A stretch of DNA of 64,000 nt from contig NZ_JARNTV010000003.1 of the NCBI RefSeq assembly GCF_029433115.1, positions 1 to 64,000 of the forward strand, given 5' to 3'. A program made the position numbers and the translations under genes. Below are positions 20,612-29,606 of this stretch, piece by piece. This stretch comes from Sphingomonas sp. AOB5. Lineage in GTDB: Bacteria > Pseudomonadota > Alphaproteobacteria > Sphingomonadales > Sphingomonadaceae. How positions within the stretch are numbered: the first letter of the stretch is position 1; the number at the start of each line of letters is the position of its first letter. A model generated the notes under the pieces. The model saw only the letters and a program-made list of their open reading frames with translations, was not told where the DNA came from and did no database searches.

Positions 20612-21580
20612 ATGGAAGTCGTCGCGGTCGATATCGGCGGAACCCATGCGCGCTTTGCCATCGCCGAAGTCGCAAACGGCCGCGTCGTCTCGATGAGCGA
20701 GACGGTGAAGCAGAAGGTCGCCGAGCATTCGAGCCTGCAGCTTGCGTGGCAGGCCTATGGCGAGGCAATCGGCCGCCCCCTGCCCCCCGCCGCCGCCATC
20801 GGTCTCGCTTCCCCGATCAATGGCGAGCTGATCAAGCTCACCAATAATCCCTGGATCATCCGCCCCCCACTGATCCCCGAGCGGCTGGGCGCGACCACCT
20901 GGACGCTGGTCAATGATTTCGAGGCGATCGGCCATGCGGTCGCGCAGCTGGACGAGGATTCGTTCGAGCATCTCTGCGGCCCGGCCGTCGCAATGCCCGA
21001 ACACGGATCGATCACCGTCTGCGGTCCCGGCACCGGTCTGGGCGTGGCGCAGGTGTTCCGTCACAAGGGCGGATACGAGATCATCGCGACCGAGGGCGGC
21101 CATCTCGATTTCGCGCCGCTCGACGCGATCGAGGATGCGATCGTCAAGCGGCTGCGCAAGGCCCATGGCCGCGTCTCGGCCGAACGCGTGGTGGCCGGCC
21201 CGGGCATCGTCGGCATCTATGAGACGCTCGCCGAGATCGAGGGCAAGCCGGTCGCGACTCGCGACGACAAGCTGCTGTGGACCATGGCGCTGGAGGGGCA
21301 GGACAGCCTCGCCACCGCCGCGCTCGACCGCTTTTGCATGAGCCTTGGCGCAGTCGCCGGAGACCTTGCGCTCGCCCATGGGCCAACCGGTGTCATAATT
21401 GCGGGCGGTTTGGGCTTGCGGCTGAAGGACCGTCTGTTGCAATCGGGTTTTGGCGAACGTTTCGTCGCCAAAGGGAGGTTCCGTAACCTGATGTCCTCGA
21501 TCCCCGTAAAGCTGATCACCCATCCCGAACCGGGCCTGTACGGCGCCGCCGCCGCCTTTGCGCAGGAGCATGCGCAATGA
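20612..21580 (+). CDS. glk: Glucokinase
   Basis: Phosphorylates glucose to glucose 6-phosphate, the substrate of Zwf. The 322-residue protein belongs to the proteobacterial Glk family, with ATP site VDIGGTHARFAIAE near the N-terminus, sugar-binding and catalytic NDFEAIGHAV, and GPGTGLGVAQVF. ATG 20612 follows GGGAGCGGG; a TTG at 20600 is possible. The stop overlaps the eda start (ATGA). Placing glk inside the ED operon is a familiar sphingomonad/caulobacter arrangement. Confidence 0.95.
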   Translation: MEVVAVDIGGTHARFAIAEVANGRVVSMSETVKQKVAEHSSLQLAWQAYGEAIGRPLPPAAAIGLASPINGELIKLTNNPWIIRPPLIPERLGATTWTLVNDFEAIGHAVAQLDEDSFEHLCGPAVAMPEHGSITVCGPGTGLGVAQVFRHKGGYEIIATEGGHLDFAPLDAIEDAIVKRLRKAHGRVSAERVVAGPGIVGIYETLAEIEGKPVATRDDKLLWTMALEGQDSLATAALDRFCMSLGAVAGDLALAHGPTGVIIAGGLGLRLKDRLLQSGFGERFVAKGRFRNLMSSIPVKLITHPEPGLYGAAAAFAQEHAQ

Positions 21581-22194
21581 GTGCGATCGGCGAAGGCATC
21601 GAAAAGATCATGCTGACCGCGCCGGTGATCCCGGTGCTGGTGATCGAGGATGCGGCGACCGCGAAGCCGCTGGCCGAAGCGCTGGTGCGCGGCGGATTGA
21701 AGGTGTTGGAAGTGACCCTGCGCACCGGCGCGGCGCTGGAAGCCATCGCCGAGATGAAGAAGGTGCCAGGCGCCATCGTCGGCGCGGGCACGGTGGTGAA
21801 CGCCTCGCAGTTCGCGCAGGTGATGGACGCGGGCGCCGAGTTCATCGTCTCGCCGGGCCTGACCGAGAGGCTGGCCGATCCGATCATCGCCAGCGGCGTG
21901 CCCTATCTGCCCGGTATCGCGACCGCGGGCGACATCATGCGCGGCCTCGACCTCGGCCTTGAGCATTTCAAATTCTTCCCGGCCGAGACGTCGGGCGGAC
22001 TGAAGGCACTGAAGGCGCTGGCGGCGCCCTTCTATCAGGCGAAATTCTGCCCGACCGGCGGGATCACGCTGGCGACCGCACCGGACTGGCTGGCGTTCGA
22101 ACGCATCCTGTGCGTCGGCGGCAGCTGGATCACCAGCGGATCGCTGGAAGAGATCGAAGCCAAGGCGCGTGAGGCGGCCGCGCTGAAGGGCTGA
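21577..22194 (+). CDS. eda: 2-dehydro-3-deoxyphosphogluconate (KDPG) aldolase
   Basis: Splits KDPG into pyruvate and glyceraldehyde 3-phosphate, closing the Entner-Doudoroff pathway. The 205-residue class I aldolase has the catalytic glutamate in LKVLEVTLRT (about residues 42-51) and the Schiff-base lysine in LEHFKFFPAE (about residue 131). Its ATG overlaps the glk stop. It is the last gene of the operon and converges with the minus-strand membrane protein gene. Confidence 0.96.
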   Translation: MSAIGEGIEKIMLTAPVIPVLVIEDAATAKPLAEALVRGGLKVLEVTLRTGAALEAIAEMKKVPGAIVGAGTVVNASQFAQVMDAGAEFIVSPGLTERLADPIIASGVPYLPGIATAGDIMRGLDLGLEHFKFFPAETSGGLKALKALAAPFYQAKFCPTGGITLATAPDWLAFERILCVGGSWITSGSLEEIEAKAREAAALKG

Positions 22195-22240
22195 GGCCAA
22201 CCGGCGCCGGATTCGCCGACGCAGGCAAGCCGCTCCCGCC

Positions 22241-22549
22241 TCATTCAAAGATTTTCGAAAGATCCTTATCGTCGGCGCGTCTGCGTCCCAACCACGCCCA
22301 TAGCGATACAAACGCCACGAGCGGCGCGCCGACTTGTACGAACAGATAATCCAGCGTGGCCGGACCGGCGGCCGATGGATCAACATCGAACAGCCGCCTG
22401 ATCAGAAGAGGCGACCAGCTGATCGCTATGCCAATCGCAACGCACAGCGCTGCACGGACCGGAGCGGGACCGCTGCGCACCATTTCGCTGACCTTCCAGC
22501 CCAGGAACATCAGCCAGACGGAATAGAGCGCGAGTTGGAATACGGCCAT
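22241..22549 (-). CDS. Small inner-membrane protein of unknown function
   Basis: A 102-residue hydrophobic protein with three likely membrane helices: AVFQLALYSVWLMFLGWKV, AALCVAIGIAISWSPLLI, and LDYLFVQVGAPLVAFVSLWAW. A charged tail follows (GRRRADDKDLSKIFE). The ATG at 22549 is chosen because longer in-frame versions run into the mltG coding region. It lies 31 bp after mltG on the same strand. No family is recognised. Confidence 0.6.
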   Translation of the reverse strand: MAVFQLALYSVWLMFLGWKVSEMVRSGPAPVRAALCVAIGIAISWSPLLIRRLFDVDPSAAGPATLDYLFVQVGAPLVAFVSLWAWLGRRRADDKDLSKIFE

Positions 22550-22580
22550 CACCGGATGCAATCCGGGCCGACCGTCACCG

Positions 22581-23534
22581 TTACATTTCCCCGCGCTGGC
22601 GCCGGATCTCGCGCCATTTCTCGACATTCGCGTTATGCTGGTCGAGCGTCTCGGCGAACACATGGCCACCGGTGCCGTCCGCCACGAAGAAGATCGCGTT
22701 GGTCTGGGCCGGGTTCAGCACGGCGTCGATCGATTCGCGGCCGGGATTGGCGATCGGCCCCTTGGGCAGCCCGGTCATCGAATAGGTGTTGTAGTCGTTC
22801 ACCTGATCGATTTCCGAACGCAGGATGCGGCGGCCGATAGGCTTGCCCTTGGTGATCGGATAGATGATCGTCGGATCGGCCTGCAGCTTGATGTTGCGCT
22901 TCAGCCGGTTCGAATAGACGCCCGCGACCAGCCCGCGCTCCTCCGCCTTGCCGGTTTCCTTCTCGACGATGGAGGCAAGGATCAGCGCATCGCGCGGATT
23001 GCTGACCGCGATGCCCGGCGCGCGCTTTTCCCAGGCCTTGGCGAGATAGTTGACCATTGCCTTCTGCATCCGGTCGAGCACCATCTGGCGCGTGTCGCCG
23101 CGATTATAGGCATAGCTGTCGGGCAGGACCGAGCCCTCGGCGGGGATCTCGATCTCGCCGGTCAGATGCGGCGCCTTCATCAGCGCTTCGTAGACCAGGA
23201 TGGAGGGGGTGCCGGGCGTCACCGTGACCATGCGTTGCAGGGTCTTGCCGCCCTGAAGCATCGCCAGCACGTCCGACTGGCGCAGGCCCGCGGGGATGCG
23301 ATACTCGCCCGCCTTGATAGGCTCGCTGCCGCCAAGGAATTGCGAGAGGATCACGAAGACCCGCGCCGAGCGGATCGCGCCGGCCTTTTCCAGTTCGCTC
23401 GCCGCGCGGGTCAGGCTCGCGCCCTCCGGGATGATCACCGATACGTTGCTGCGCGACGGGCCCGGGCCGGCCCAGAGCTGAAGCACGCCGAAACCGCCCA
23501 CCAGCGCCACCGCCAGCAGGAGGAGCAGGACCAC
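22581..23534 (-). CDS. mltG: Endolytic murein transglycosylase MltG (YceG-like)
   Basis: A membrane-anchored enzyme that cuts nascent glycan strands and sets peptidoglycan chain length. An N-terminal anchor (VLLLLLAVALVGGFGVLQLW) precedes a LysM-like region (VSVIIPEGASLTRAASEL) and the YceG domain. The catalytic glutamate is in ALILASIVEKETGKAEERG near residue 215. The start is uncertain: GTG 23534 begins right at the membrane helix. The same frame runs upstream through a basic, proline-rich segment (PKKKRSKGG) to a stop within the fabF end, with no ATG, GTG or TTG. It follows fabF, a common order in Alphaproteobacteria. Confidence 0.9.
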   Translation of the reverse strand: MVLLLLLAVALVGGFGVLQLWAGPGPSRSNVSVIIPEGASLTRAASELEKAGAIRSARVFVILSQFLGGSEPIKAGEYRIPAGLRQSDVLAMLQGGKTLQRMVTVTPGTPSILVYEALMKAPHLTGEIEIPAEGSVLPDSYAYNRGDTRQMVLDRMQKAMVNYLAKAWEKRAPGIAVSNPRDALILASIVEKETGKAEERGLVAGVYSNRLKRNIKLQADPTIIYPITKGKPIGRRILRSEIDQVNDYNTYSMTGLPKGPIANPGRESIDAVLNPAQTNAIFFVADGTGGHVFAETLDQHNANVEKWREIRRQRGEM

Positions 23535-23595
23535 ACAGCCGCCTTTGCTCCGCTTCTTCTTCGGCGGAGCGGGCGGCGGCGGTGCGGGCGTGTCT

Positions 23596-24855
23596 TCAGA
23601 CAGCTTTCATCACCAGGCTGGCGTTGGTACCGCCAAAGCCGAACGAGTTGTTCAGCACGGCCTTCACCTTGCGTTCCTTGGCCTTGAACGGGACCAGATC
23701 GACGCCCGCGCAATTCTCGCTCGGATTGTCGAGATTGAGCGTCGGCGGCACGATCTGGTCGCGCAACGCCAGAATGCAGAAGATGCTCTCCACCGCACCG
23801 GCGCCGCCCAGCAGGTGGCCGATTGCCGACTTGGTCGACGACATCGAAAGCGTGTCGATGCTGCTGCCGAACAGCTTGCGCACCGCACCCAGTTCCAGCT
23901 CGTCGCCCAGCGGGGTCGAGGTGCCGTGCGCGTTGATGTAATCGATCTCGCTGACGTCGAGGCCCGACTTCTTCACCGCCATCTGCATCGAACGGAACGC
24001 GCCCGAACCCTCGGGATGCGGCGCCGTCACGTGATAGGCATCGCCCGACAGGCCATAGCCCACCACTTCGCAGTAGATTGTCGCGCCGCGCGCCTTGGCA
24101 TGCTCATATTCCTCGAGCACCACAACGCCCGCGCCCTCGCCCATGACGAAGCCGTCGCGGCCCTGATCCCAGGGACGGCTGGCGCGCCACGGCTCGTCGC
24201 GGAAATTGGTCGAGAGCGCTCGGGCCTGACCGAAACCGGCGATACCGATCGGGCAGATCGTGCTTTCCGCGCCGCCCGCGAGCATCACATCGGCGTCGTC
24301 CATCGCGATCATCCGCGCGGCGTCGCCGATCGAATGCGCGCCGGTCGAGCAGGCGGTGACGACCGCATGGTTCGGACCCATCAGGCCATATTTGATCGAG
24401 ACCTGACCCGAGATCAGGTTGATCAGGCGGCCATGGACGAAGTGCGGCGAGACGCGCTTCGGACCCTTTTCGGCGAGCACCAGCGATTCGCTCTCGATGC
24501 CCGGAAGGCCGCCAATGCCCGAACCGATCGAGCAGCCCGCGCGGAACCGCAGTTCCTCGCTCATGTCGGTCAGTCCGGCATCCTCGATCGCCTGTCCGGC
24601 AGCATCGATGCCATAGACGATGAACGGATCGACCTGACGCTGGATCTTGTGATCCACCCGCTTCGAAGCGTCGAAGCCATATTCATGGTCGGCCGGCTTC
24701 ACTTCGCAGGCATAGTTGCTCTGGAAGTCGGTCGCGTCGAAACGCGTGATCGTTCCTGCGCCCGACTTGGCGGCCAGAATGTTCTTCCATGCGGTCTCGA
24801 CATCCGCCCCGAGGGGGGTGACGAGGCCGAGGCCGGTCACGACTACGCGGCGCAT
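23596..24855 (-). CDS. fabF: 3-oxoacyl-ACP synthase II
   Basis: Elongates acyl-ACP with malonyl-ACP in fatty-acid synthesis. The 419-residue condensing enzyme starts MRRVVVTGLGLVTPLG and has the Cys-His-His triad: the cysteine in VVTACSTGAHSIGDA near residue 165, and histidines in NAHGTSTPLGD and KSAIGHLLGGAGAVE. It lies downstream of acpP, separated by a strong hairpin terminator at 24913-24964, so it may rely on readthrough or its own promoter. Confidence 0.96.
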   Translation of the reverse strand: MRRVVVTGLGLVTPLGADVETAWKNILAAKSGAGTITRFDATDFQSNYACEVKPADHEYGFDASKRVDHKIQRQVDPFIVYGIDAAGQAIEDAGLTDMSEELRFRAGCSIGSGIGGLPGIESESLVLAEKGPKRVSPHFVHGRLINLISGQVSIKYGLMGPNHAVVTACSTGAHSIGDAARMIAMDDADVMLAGGAESTICPIGIAGFGQARALSTNFRDEPWRASRPWDQGRDGFVMGEGAGVVVLEEYEHAKARGATIYCEVVGYGLSGDAYHVTAPHPEGSGAFRSMQMAVKKSGLDVSEIDYINAHGTSTPLGDELELGAVRKLFGSSIDTLSMSSTKSAIGHLLGGAGAVESIFCILALRDQIVPPTLNLDNPSENCAGVDLVPFKAKERKVKAVLNNSFGFGGTNASLVMKAV

Positions 24856-24912
24856 CGCATCTCTCCGTCAATCTTCATCGGCTTCGCTCCATAGGGATCA
24901 AACGAAGCGGAG

Positions 24913-24964
24913 TAAAAAAAGAAACGGCCCCCCGCCCCTCGTGAAAAATCACGTACGGGGCGGG
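24913..24964 (-). terminator. Rho-independent terminator between acpP and fabF
   Basis: On the minus strand CCCGCCCC-GTACGTGA pairs with TCACGAGGGGCGGG across a T-rich loop, followed by TTTCTTTTTTT. It lies just after acpP. Partial termination would explain high ACP relative to FabF. Confidence 0.8.
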
Positions 24965-25015
24965 AAGCCGCCTATCCTGCACCATTCGCCATCAGGCGCG
25001 CGTGCGGGACGCCGA

Positions 25016-25252
25016 TCAGGCGCCCTGATTCTCGCTGATATACTTGATCGCGTCGCCGACGGTGGTGATCTTCTCAGCCGCATCGTCGGGGATTTCGACG
25101 CCGAATTCTTCCTCGAACGCCATCACCAGCTCGACGATGTCGAGGCTGTCGGCGCCCAGATCGTCGATGAAGCTCGCTTCGGGCTTCACTTCGCTGGCTT
25201 CGACGCCGAGGTGATCGACTACGATCGTCTTGACGCGTTCCTCGGTGCTCAT
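25016..25252 (-). CDS. acpP: Acyl carrier protein
   Basis: The 78-residue acidic carrier of growing acyl chains. The phosphopantetheine serine is in [11 protein letters not shown] (Ser about 37), and the four-helix pattern and acidic composition are typical. ATG at 25252. It sits between three secreted-protein genes and fabF; the usual direct fabG-acpP adjacency is broken here. Confidence 0.97.
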   Translation of the reverse strand: MSTEERVKTIVVDHLGVEASEVKPEASFIDDLGADSLDIVELVMAFEEEFGVEIPDDAAEKITTVGDAIKYISENQGA

Positions 25253-25340
25253 GGTCCCTGTTTTCCTTCTCTATCGGGGTATGAATTCGTTGAACGCACG
25301 TAGAACGCCGCAAGTGCCGTTGCAAGAGGGGCAGCTTTGC

Positions 25341-25880
25341 TCAGTTCGCCTTGAAGTCGGCGGCGCCCCGCTCACGTAGCGCAACGATCCCCAGGATCAT
25401 CCCGGCAAGGACGGCATTCGAATCGTCCGCCAGCCGGTTCTTCGACGCGGACTCGGCGAGCCGGGTGAAGATTGCGGTATCCGGCTGCCCTTCGGCCGAA
25501 ATCGCCTTGAGCCGGTCGGTCTCCGGCATCGCCATGAACAGGCTCTCGAGTGCGGCGGCGTCCAGCCCCTTGGTCCGGCCGACCCGAGCCGCGACCGGCC
25601 ACATCAGAGTCGCCATCGCGTGAAGGAACGCGCTCGATTTCGCCTTCTGGCTCCAGCCATGCTTCGCCGCACAACTCGTCACCGCTTCATCGATCAGTTG
25701 ATACGCCGCGGGATCGGGACTGCCATTGCTCGGATCGGAAATAGACTTCTCGAACGCCTGGTCGATCGTCGTCCGCCCCGCCGGCGTCAGGCTCTGCGTG
25801 ATGCAGCCGATCGTGGCGATATCCGCGGCCTGAGCCGGGGCGGCGGCGGCAAGCGCCGCCGCCAGCAGAATCCACCGCAT
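25341..25880 (-). CDS. Secreted two-cysteine protein, paralog A
   Basis: A predicted periplasmic protein of 179 residues. The signal peptide is MRWILLAAALAAAAPAQA, and the mature protein begins ADIATIGCI. A second conserved cysteine lies in TSCAAKHGWS (about residue 70), and the tail reads RERGAADFKAN. It is clearly a tandem duplicate of the next gene upstream (25883-26422): same length, same ADIATIGC start, same C-x3-HGW motif and similar end. Only two bases separate them. No known family is recognised. Confidence 0.75.
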   Translation of the reverse strand: MRWILLAAALAAAAPAQAADIATIGCITQSLTPAGRTTIDQAFEKSISDPSNGSPDPAAYQLIDEAVTSCAAKHGWSQKAKSSAFLHAMATLMWPVAARVGRTKGLDAAALESLFMAMPETDRLKAISAEGQPDTAIFTRLAESASKNRLADDSNAVLAGMILGIVALRERGAADFKAN

Positions 25881-25882
25881 CC

Positions 25883-26422
25883 TCAGTTCGCCTGGAAGTC
25901 CGCCAGACCCTTTTCGCGCACCGCGAGCAGGCCCAGAAGTCCGCCAGCCAGGGTCGCGTTGTCCCCGTTGATCTCGCCGGCGTTGATCGCGTCGGTCGCG
26001 ATCTTCTCGAAGGTGCTGGGATTGTCCATCGCAGTGGCGCGCACGGCCTGCGGCAGTGCCATGAAGCGGGCCTCGACCTTCTTCGGATCGATCTTCGCTG
26101 CACGGCCCATGCGATCGGCAACCGGCCAGCCGAGCTTTGGCACGGTGTACAGCAGCGCGCCCATGGTTGCCGCATCGCTCCAGCCATGCTTGGCCTGACA
26201 GGCCAGCGAGGCCTTGCGCATGCCCTCGATCGTGGATTGGCTGTAGGTCTGCGGGCCGCCGGCATCGGCAAGGTTCTTTTCCAGATCCTTGTTCAACTGC
26301 GCACGGGTCGCCGCATCGACGGTGTTTTCGACACAGCCGATAGTCGCGATATCGGCAGCATAAGCCGGAGCAACGAGCATGACGGGCGCGGCAACAGCCA
26401 GCGCGACGGCGAATTTAAGCAT
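25883..26422 (-). CDS. Secreted two-cysteine protein, paralog B
   Basis: A predicted periplasmic protein of 179 residues. The signal peptide is LKFAVALAVAAPVMLVAPAYA and the mature start is ADIATIGCVENTVDAATRA. The second cysteine motif is LACQAKHGWSD and the end is REKGLADFQAN. ATG 26422 follows GGGAGGG at good spacing; longer in-frame starts lack a signal peptide. It pairs with the downstream paralog, and a more distant relative at 26476-27078 shares the C-x3-(H/Y)GW element. The two cysteines probably form one disulfide. Role unknown. Confidence 0.75.
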   Translation of the reverse strand: MLKFAVALAVAAPVMLVAPAYAADIATIGCVENTVDAATRAQLNKDLEKNLADAGGPQTYSQSTIEGMRKASLACQAKHGWSDAATMGALLYTVPKLGWPVADRMGRAAKIDPKKVEARFMALPQAVRATAMDNPSTFEKIATDAINAGEINGDNATLAGGLLGLLAVREKGLADFQAN

Positions 26423-26475
26423 TACACTACCCTCCCGAAAAACTTGCCGCATGCTGTACCTGCAGCGCGCCGTAA

Positions 26476-27078
26476 TCAAGCCTCGTTGAACGCCTTTTGT
26501 CCTTCAAGCTGAAGGATTTGTCCCAATATGCCCTGCGCCAGCTTATGCGCGAACGCGGCGCGCTCTTCGGCGGGCACTGCGTTGAAATCGATGCCGACCT
26601 TCGCCAGCGCCGCCATCGTCTCCGCTGATTGCTCGCTCGTCACCTGGTTCGATACATAGGCCCTGCGCGTCGCCGGATCGAGCAGATCGACCAATTCGAC
26701 GAGCTTGGGATAGGTCAGGCCATATTTCTTGAGGTGGAAGGTCGAGTCCGACCCAAGCACCCGGCCCGCGAAATAGCGCAGCGCGGCGCTCTCACGCGGC
26801 CTGCCCCAGCCATAGCGGGCGCGGCACCGCGCAGTTGACTGACCGATCTGGTCGACCAGCACCTTCTCGGCCGAAGTCTCGCCGTTCATGCCCGAACGGA
26901 CGACCTTGACCAGCATCGGCCAGTCGCCCTTCTTCAGGCCGTAATAAATGCACGCGACCGGACCGGTCTTGTCATCCTTCTCACGCTCGGCCTGACGATC
27001 CTGCGTCTGTGCCTGAGCGGGGAATGCGATGACGGCCGCCGCGGTGGCGAGCGCGAGAGGAAGGGCGAAACGGCGCAA
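26476..27078 (-). CDS. Secreted protein distantly related to the downstream pair
   Basis: A predicted periplasmic protein of 200 residues with signal peptide RRFALPLALATAAAVIAFPA. It carries cysteines in GPVACIYYG and TARCRARYGWGRP; the latter matches the C-x3-HGW motif of the next two genes. The start is TTG at 27078, preceded by CGGAG; no ATG gives an intact signal peptide. It lies between fabG and the paralog pair. Relationship to the pair is inferred from the shared motif, similar size and position. Confidence 0.7.
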   Translation of the reverse strand: MRRFALPLALATAAAVIAFPAQAQTQDRQAEREKDDKTGPVACIYYGLKKGDWPMLVKVVRSGMNGETSAEKVLVDQIGQSTARCRARYGWGRPRESAALRYFAGRVLGSDSTFHLKKYGLTYPKLVELVDLLDPATRRAYVSNQVTSEQSAETMAALAKVGIDFNAVPAEERAAFAHKLAQGILGQILQLEGQKAFNEA

Positions 27079-27162
27079 GGATAGTCTCCGGAAAATCGAA
27101 CGGCGGCGGATTAGCCGAAGCCGGACGCGCCGCCAAGCCGGGCTGCCGCCGCCCTTCCCGGA

Positions 27163-27906
27163 TCAGACCATCGCCATGCCACCATTCACATGCAGGGTCT
27201 GGCCGGTGACGTAGCCAGCCTCCTTGCTGGCGAGATAGACGACCGCCGCGGCGATATCCTCGCCCGTGCCCAGATCGCCCGCGGGGATCTTCGTCAGCAG
27301 CGCGGTCTTCTGTGCCTCGGGCAGAACGTCGGTCATCGCCGAACGGATGAAGCCCGGCGCGACGCAGTTCACGGTGATGTTGCGGCTGGCCAGTTCCTGC
27401 CCCAGCGCCTTCGACATGCCGACCAGGCCTGCCTTGGACGCGGCATAGTTGGCCTGGCCCGGATTGCCGGTCTGGCCGACGACCGACGTGATCGAGATGA
27501 CGCGGCCGAAGCGCGCCTTCATCATCGGCTTGGCGGCGGCGCGGATCAGGCGGAACGCGGCTTCGAGATTGACGGTGATGACCTGCTGCCACTCCTCGTC
27601 CTTCATCCGCATAGCAAGATTGTCGCGGGTCACGCCGGCATTGTTGACCAGGATATCGAGCTTGCCGCCCAGTGCCTCGACCGCGCGGGGAACGAGGCCA
27701 TCCACTTCCGCCGGATCGGAGAGGTTGCACACCAGCGCAACATGATCGCCGCCCAACTCGGCGAGGAAAGCGTCCAATTTCGCGGCGTTGGAACCCGAAA
27801 CCGCAAGCCGCGCACCCTGCGCAGCAAGGCCCTTGGCGATCGCCGAACCGATCCCGCCCGAAGCGCCGGTAACGAGAGCGGTCATGCCTGTGAGGTCGAA
27901 CATCAT
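27163..27906 (-). CDS. fabG: 3-oxoacyl-ACP reductase
   Basis: NADPH-dependent reductase of the fatty-acid cycle, 247 residues, short-chain dehydrogenase fold. TGASGGIGSAIAKGLA is the nucleotide site (residues 14-29), NNAG lies near residue 90, and the Ser-Tyr-Lys triad is in SITSVVGQ and ANYAASKAG. The tandem ATG at 27904-27906 and 27901-27903 follows AGGACAGG; the first is chosen. It follows fabD by 26 bp. Confidence 0.96.
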   Translation of the reverse strand: MMFDLTGMTALVTGASGGIGSAIAKGLAAQGARLAVSGSNAAKLDAFLAELGGDHVALVCNLSDPAEVDGLVPRAVEALGGKLDILVNNAGVTRDNLAMRMKDEEWQQVITVNLEAAFRLIRAAAKPMMKARFGRVISITSVVGQTGNPGQANYAASKAGLVGMSKALGQELASRNITVNCVAPGFIRSAMTDVLPEAQKTALLTKIPAGDLGTGEDIAAAVVYLASKEAGYVTGQTLHVNGGMAMV

Positions 27907-27932
27907 CCTGTCCTTTATTCTACGGGGTCGGA

Positions 27933-28868
27933 TTACAGGCTCTTCGCCAGATTCTCGATGTCTTCCATCGACACCACGCTTGTCACGGTCGAGTCAGGAG
28001 CGATGCGTTTCACCATGCCGCCCAGCACCTTCCCGCCCAGTTCGACGAACTCGGTCACGTCCGCCGCGAACATCGCCGAGACCGACTCGCGCCAGCGGAC
28101 CATGCCCGTTACCTGCTCGATCAGCAGGGTGCGGATCGTGGCAGGGTCGGAAACCGGGGCGGCGGTGACATTGGCGTAGACCGGCACAAGCGGGGCCTGA
28201 ATTACGACATCGGCCAGCGCCTTTTCCATCGCATCGGCGGCAGGCTGCATCAGCGGGCAGTGGAACGGTGCGGAGACCGGCAGCAGCAGCGCGCGCTTGG
28301 CGCCATGATCCTTGGCGATGGCGACGGCCCGCTCGATCGCGGCCTTTGCGCCCGAAATCACCACCTGAGTGGGATCATTGTCGTTCGCGACGGTGCAGAT
28401 CTCGCCCTCGGCTGCCGCATCGGCAATTGCCTGCGCCTTGGTGAGATCGGCGCCGAGCAGGGCTGCCATTGCGCCGACGCCCACCGGCACCGCCGCCTGC
28501 ATCGCATCGCCGCGGATGCGCAGCAGCTTCGCGGTGGTCGACAGGTCAAGCGCGCCCGCGGCGCACAGGGCGGTATATTCGCCAAGGCTGTGGCCCGCGA
28601 CGAAATCGGCCTTGTCGGCCAGGCTGATGCCGGCTTCCTTCTCCAGCACACGCAGCACCGCGATGGCATGCGCCATGATCGCCGGCTGGGCATTGGCGGT
28701 CAGGGTCAGTTGATCCTCAGGGCCTTCCGACATCAGCTTGAACAGGCTCTGTCCCAGCGCGTCGTCGACTTCCTGAAAGACTTCGCGCGCGGCGGCGCTG
28801 GCCGCGGCGAGCGCGCTGCCCATGCCGACTGCCTGACTGCCCTGACCGGGGAAGATGAATGCGCGCAT
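27933..28868 (-). CDS. fabD: Malonyl-CoA:ACP transacylase
   Basis: Loads malonate onto ACP. The 311-residue protein starts MRAFIFPGQGSQAVGMG, has the nucleophile in VAGHSLGEYTALC near residue 91 and the catalytic histidine in SAPFHCPLM near residue 200. ATG 28868 is the family start; the frame upstream has no homology. It is the first gene of the minus-strand fab cluster and is divergent from the RcnB-like gene. Confidence 0.96.
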   Translation of the reverse strand: MRAFIFPGQGSQAVGMGSALAAASAAAREVFQEVDDALGQSLFKLMSEGPEDQLTLTANAQPAIMAHAIAVLRVLEKEAGISLADKADFVAGHSLGEYTALCAAGALDLSTTAKLLRIRGDAMQAAVPVGVGAMAALLGADLTKAQAIADAAAEGEICTVANDNDPTQVVISGAKAAIERAVAIAKDHGAKRALLLPVSAPFHCPLMQPAADAMEKALADVVIQAPLVPVYANVTAAPVSDPATIRTLLIEQVTGMVRWRESVSAMFAADVTEFVELGGKVLGGMVKRIAPDSTVTSVVSMEDIENLAKSL

Positions 28869-29058
28869 GGCCGCTGCTCCCGTAAAATTGAAGGGCGCCG
28901 CGTTAGAACCGTTGGCCTGAGATGCCAAGCCCGACACAGATGCGAAACATCCGCGACAAAGTGCGACCATTTCACCCCATTGCCGGGAAATGCCTGCGAC
29001 ACCTGCTCCCCAGATTGCACTCAACGCCAATGACGGCGTTCAGTTGAGGAGTGCAGTC

Positions 29059-29424
29059 ATGAAGAAGTTCATTCTCGCCGCCGTCGCGGTTTCGATGGTC
29101 GCTACCCCGGTTCTCGCCGCGCCACAGGCCTACAAGGCCCCCGTGACCAAGACGGTCGTCAAGCAGAAGCCCAATGGCAAGGTCGTGGTGAAGCAGACCG
29201 TCAAGCGTCAGCCGGTGGTCCAGTATCGCAACGACTGGCGCAAGGGTCAGCGCTTCGACAGCCGCTATGCCCGCAACTACCGCCAGGTCGATTACCGGGC
29301 GACCCATGGCCGGCTGAAGGCCCCGCCGCGCGGCTATCGCTATGTCCAGTCGGGCAATGACGCAGTGCTGGTGGGCATCACCAGCGGCATCGTCGCCGCG
29401 GTGTTCGCCAACATCCTGCGCTAA
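29059..29424 (+). CDS. RcnB-family periplasmic protein
   Basis: A 121-residue exported protein with signal peptide MKKFILAAVAVSMVATPVLA, a basic lysine-rich middle, and a C-terminal RcnB-type core (APPRGYRYVQSGNDAVLVG) followed by a hydrophobic end ITSGIVAAVFANIL. E. coli RcnB helps nickel and cobalt homeostasis, but the broad alphaproteobacterial family has no assigned role. ATG 29059 follows GAGGAG. It has its own terminator and stands alone, divergent from fabD. Confidence 0.78.
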   Translation: MKKFILAAVAVSMVATPVLAAPQAYKAPVTKTVVKQKPNGKVVVKQTVKRQPVVQYRNDWRKGQRFDSRYARNYRQVDYRATHGRLKAPPRGYRYVQSGNDAVLVGITSGIVAAVFANILR

Positions 29425-29461
29425 ATTCCTCCGCCGGCTCTCCCCTTGCCGGCATCCCGGG

Positions 29462-29495
29462 AAACGGCGGGACCTTCGGGTTCCGCCGTTTCTGT
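29462..29495 (+). terminator. Hairpin terminator with TTCG tetraloop
   Basis: AAACGGCGGGACC (29462-29474), loop TTCG, and GGTTCCGCCGTTT (29479-29491) form a 13-bp stem with one wobble pair. Only a short T-run follows. It lies after the RcnB-like gene. Confidence 0.7.
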
Positions 29496-29606
29496 GTGTC
29501 CTTCAGGCGCCACTCCGCCCCTCCAATCCATATCAAGAAGATTCCGTCTTCGTTTCGGAGGCGATGGTGATATGGTTAACGGCCCGCAACGGAGGAGCGA
29601 GTCCCG

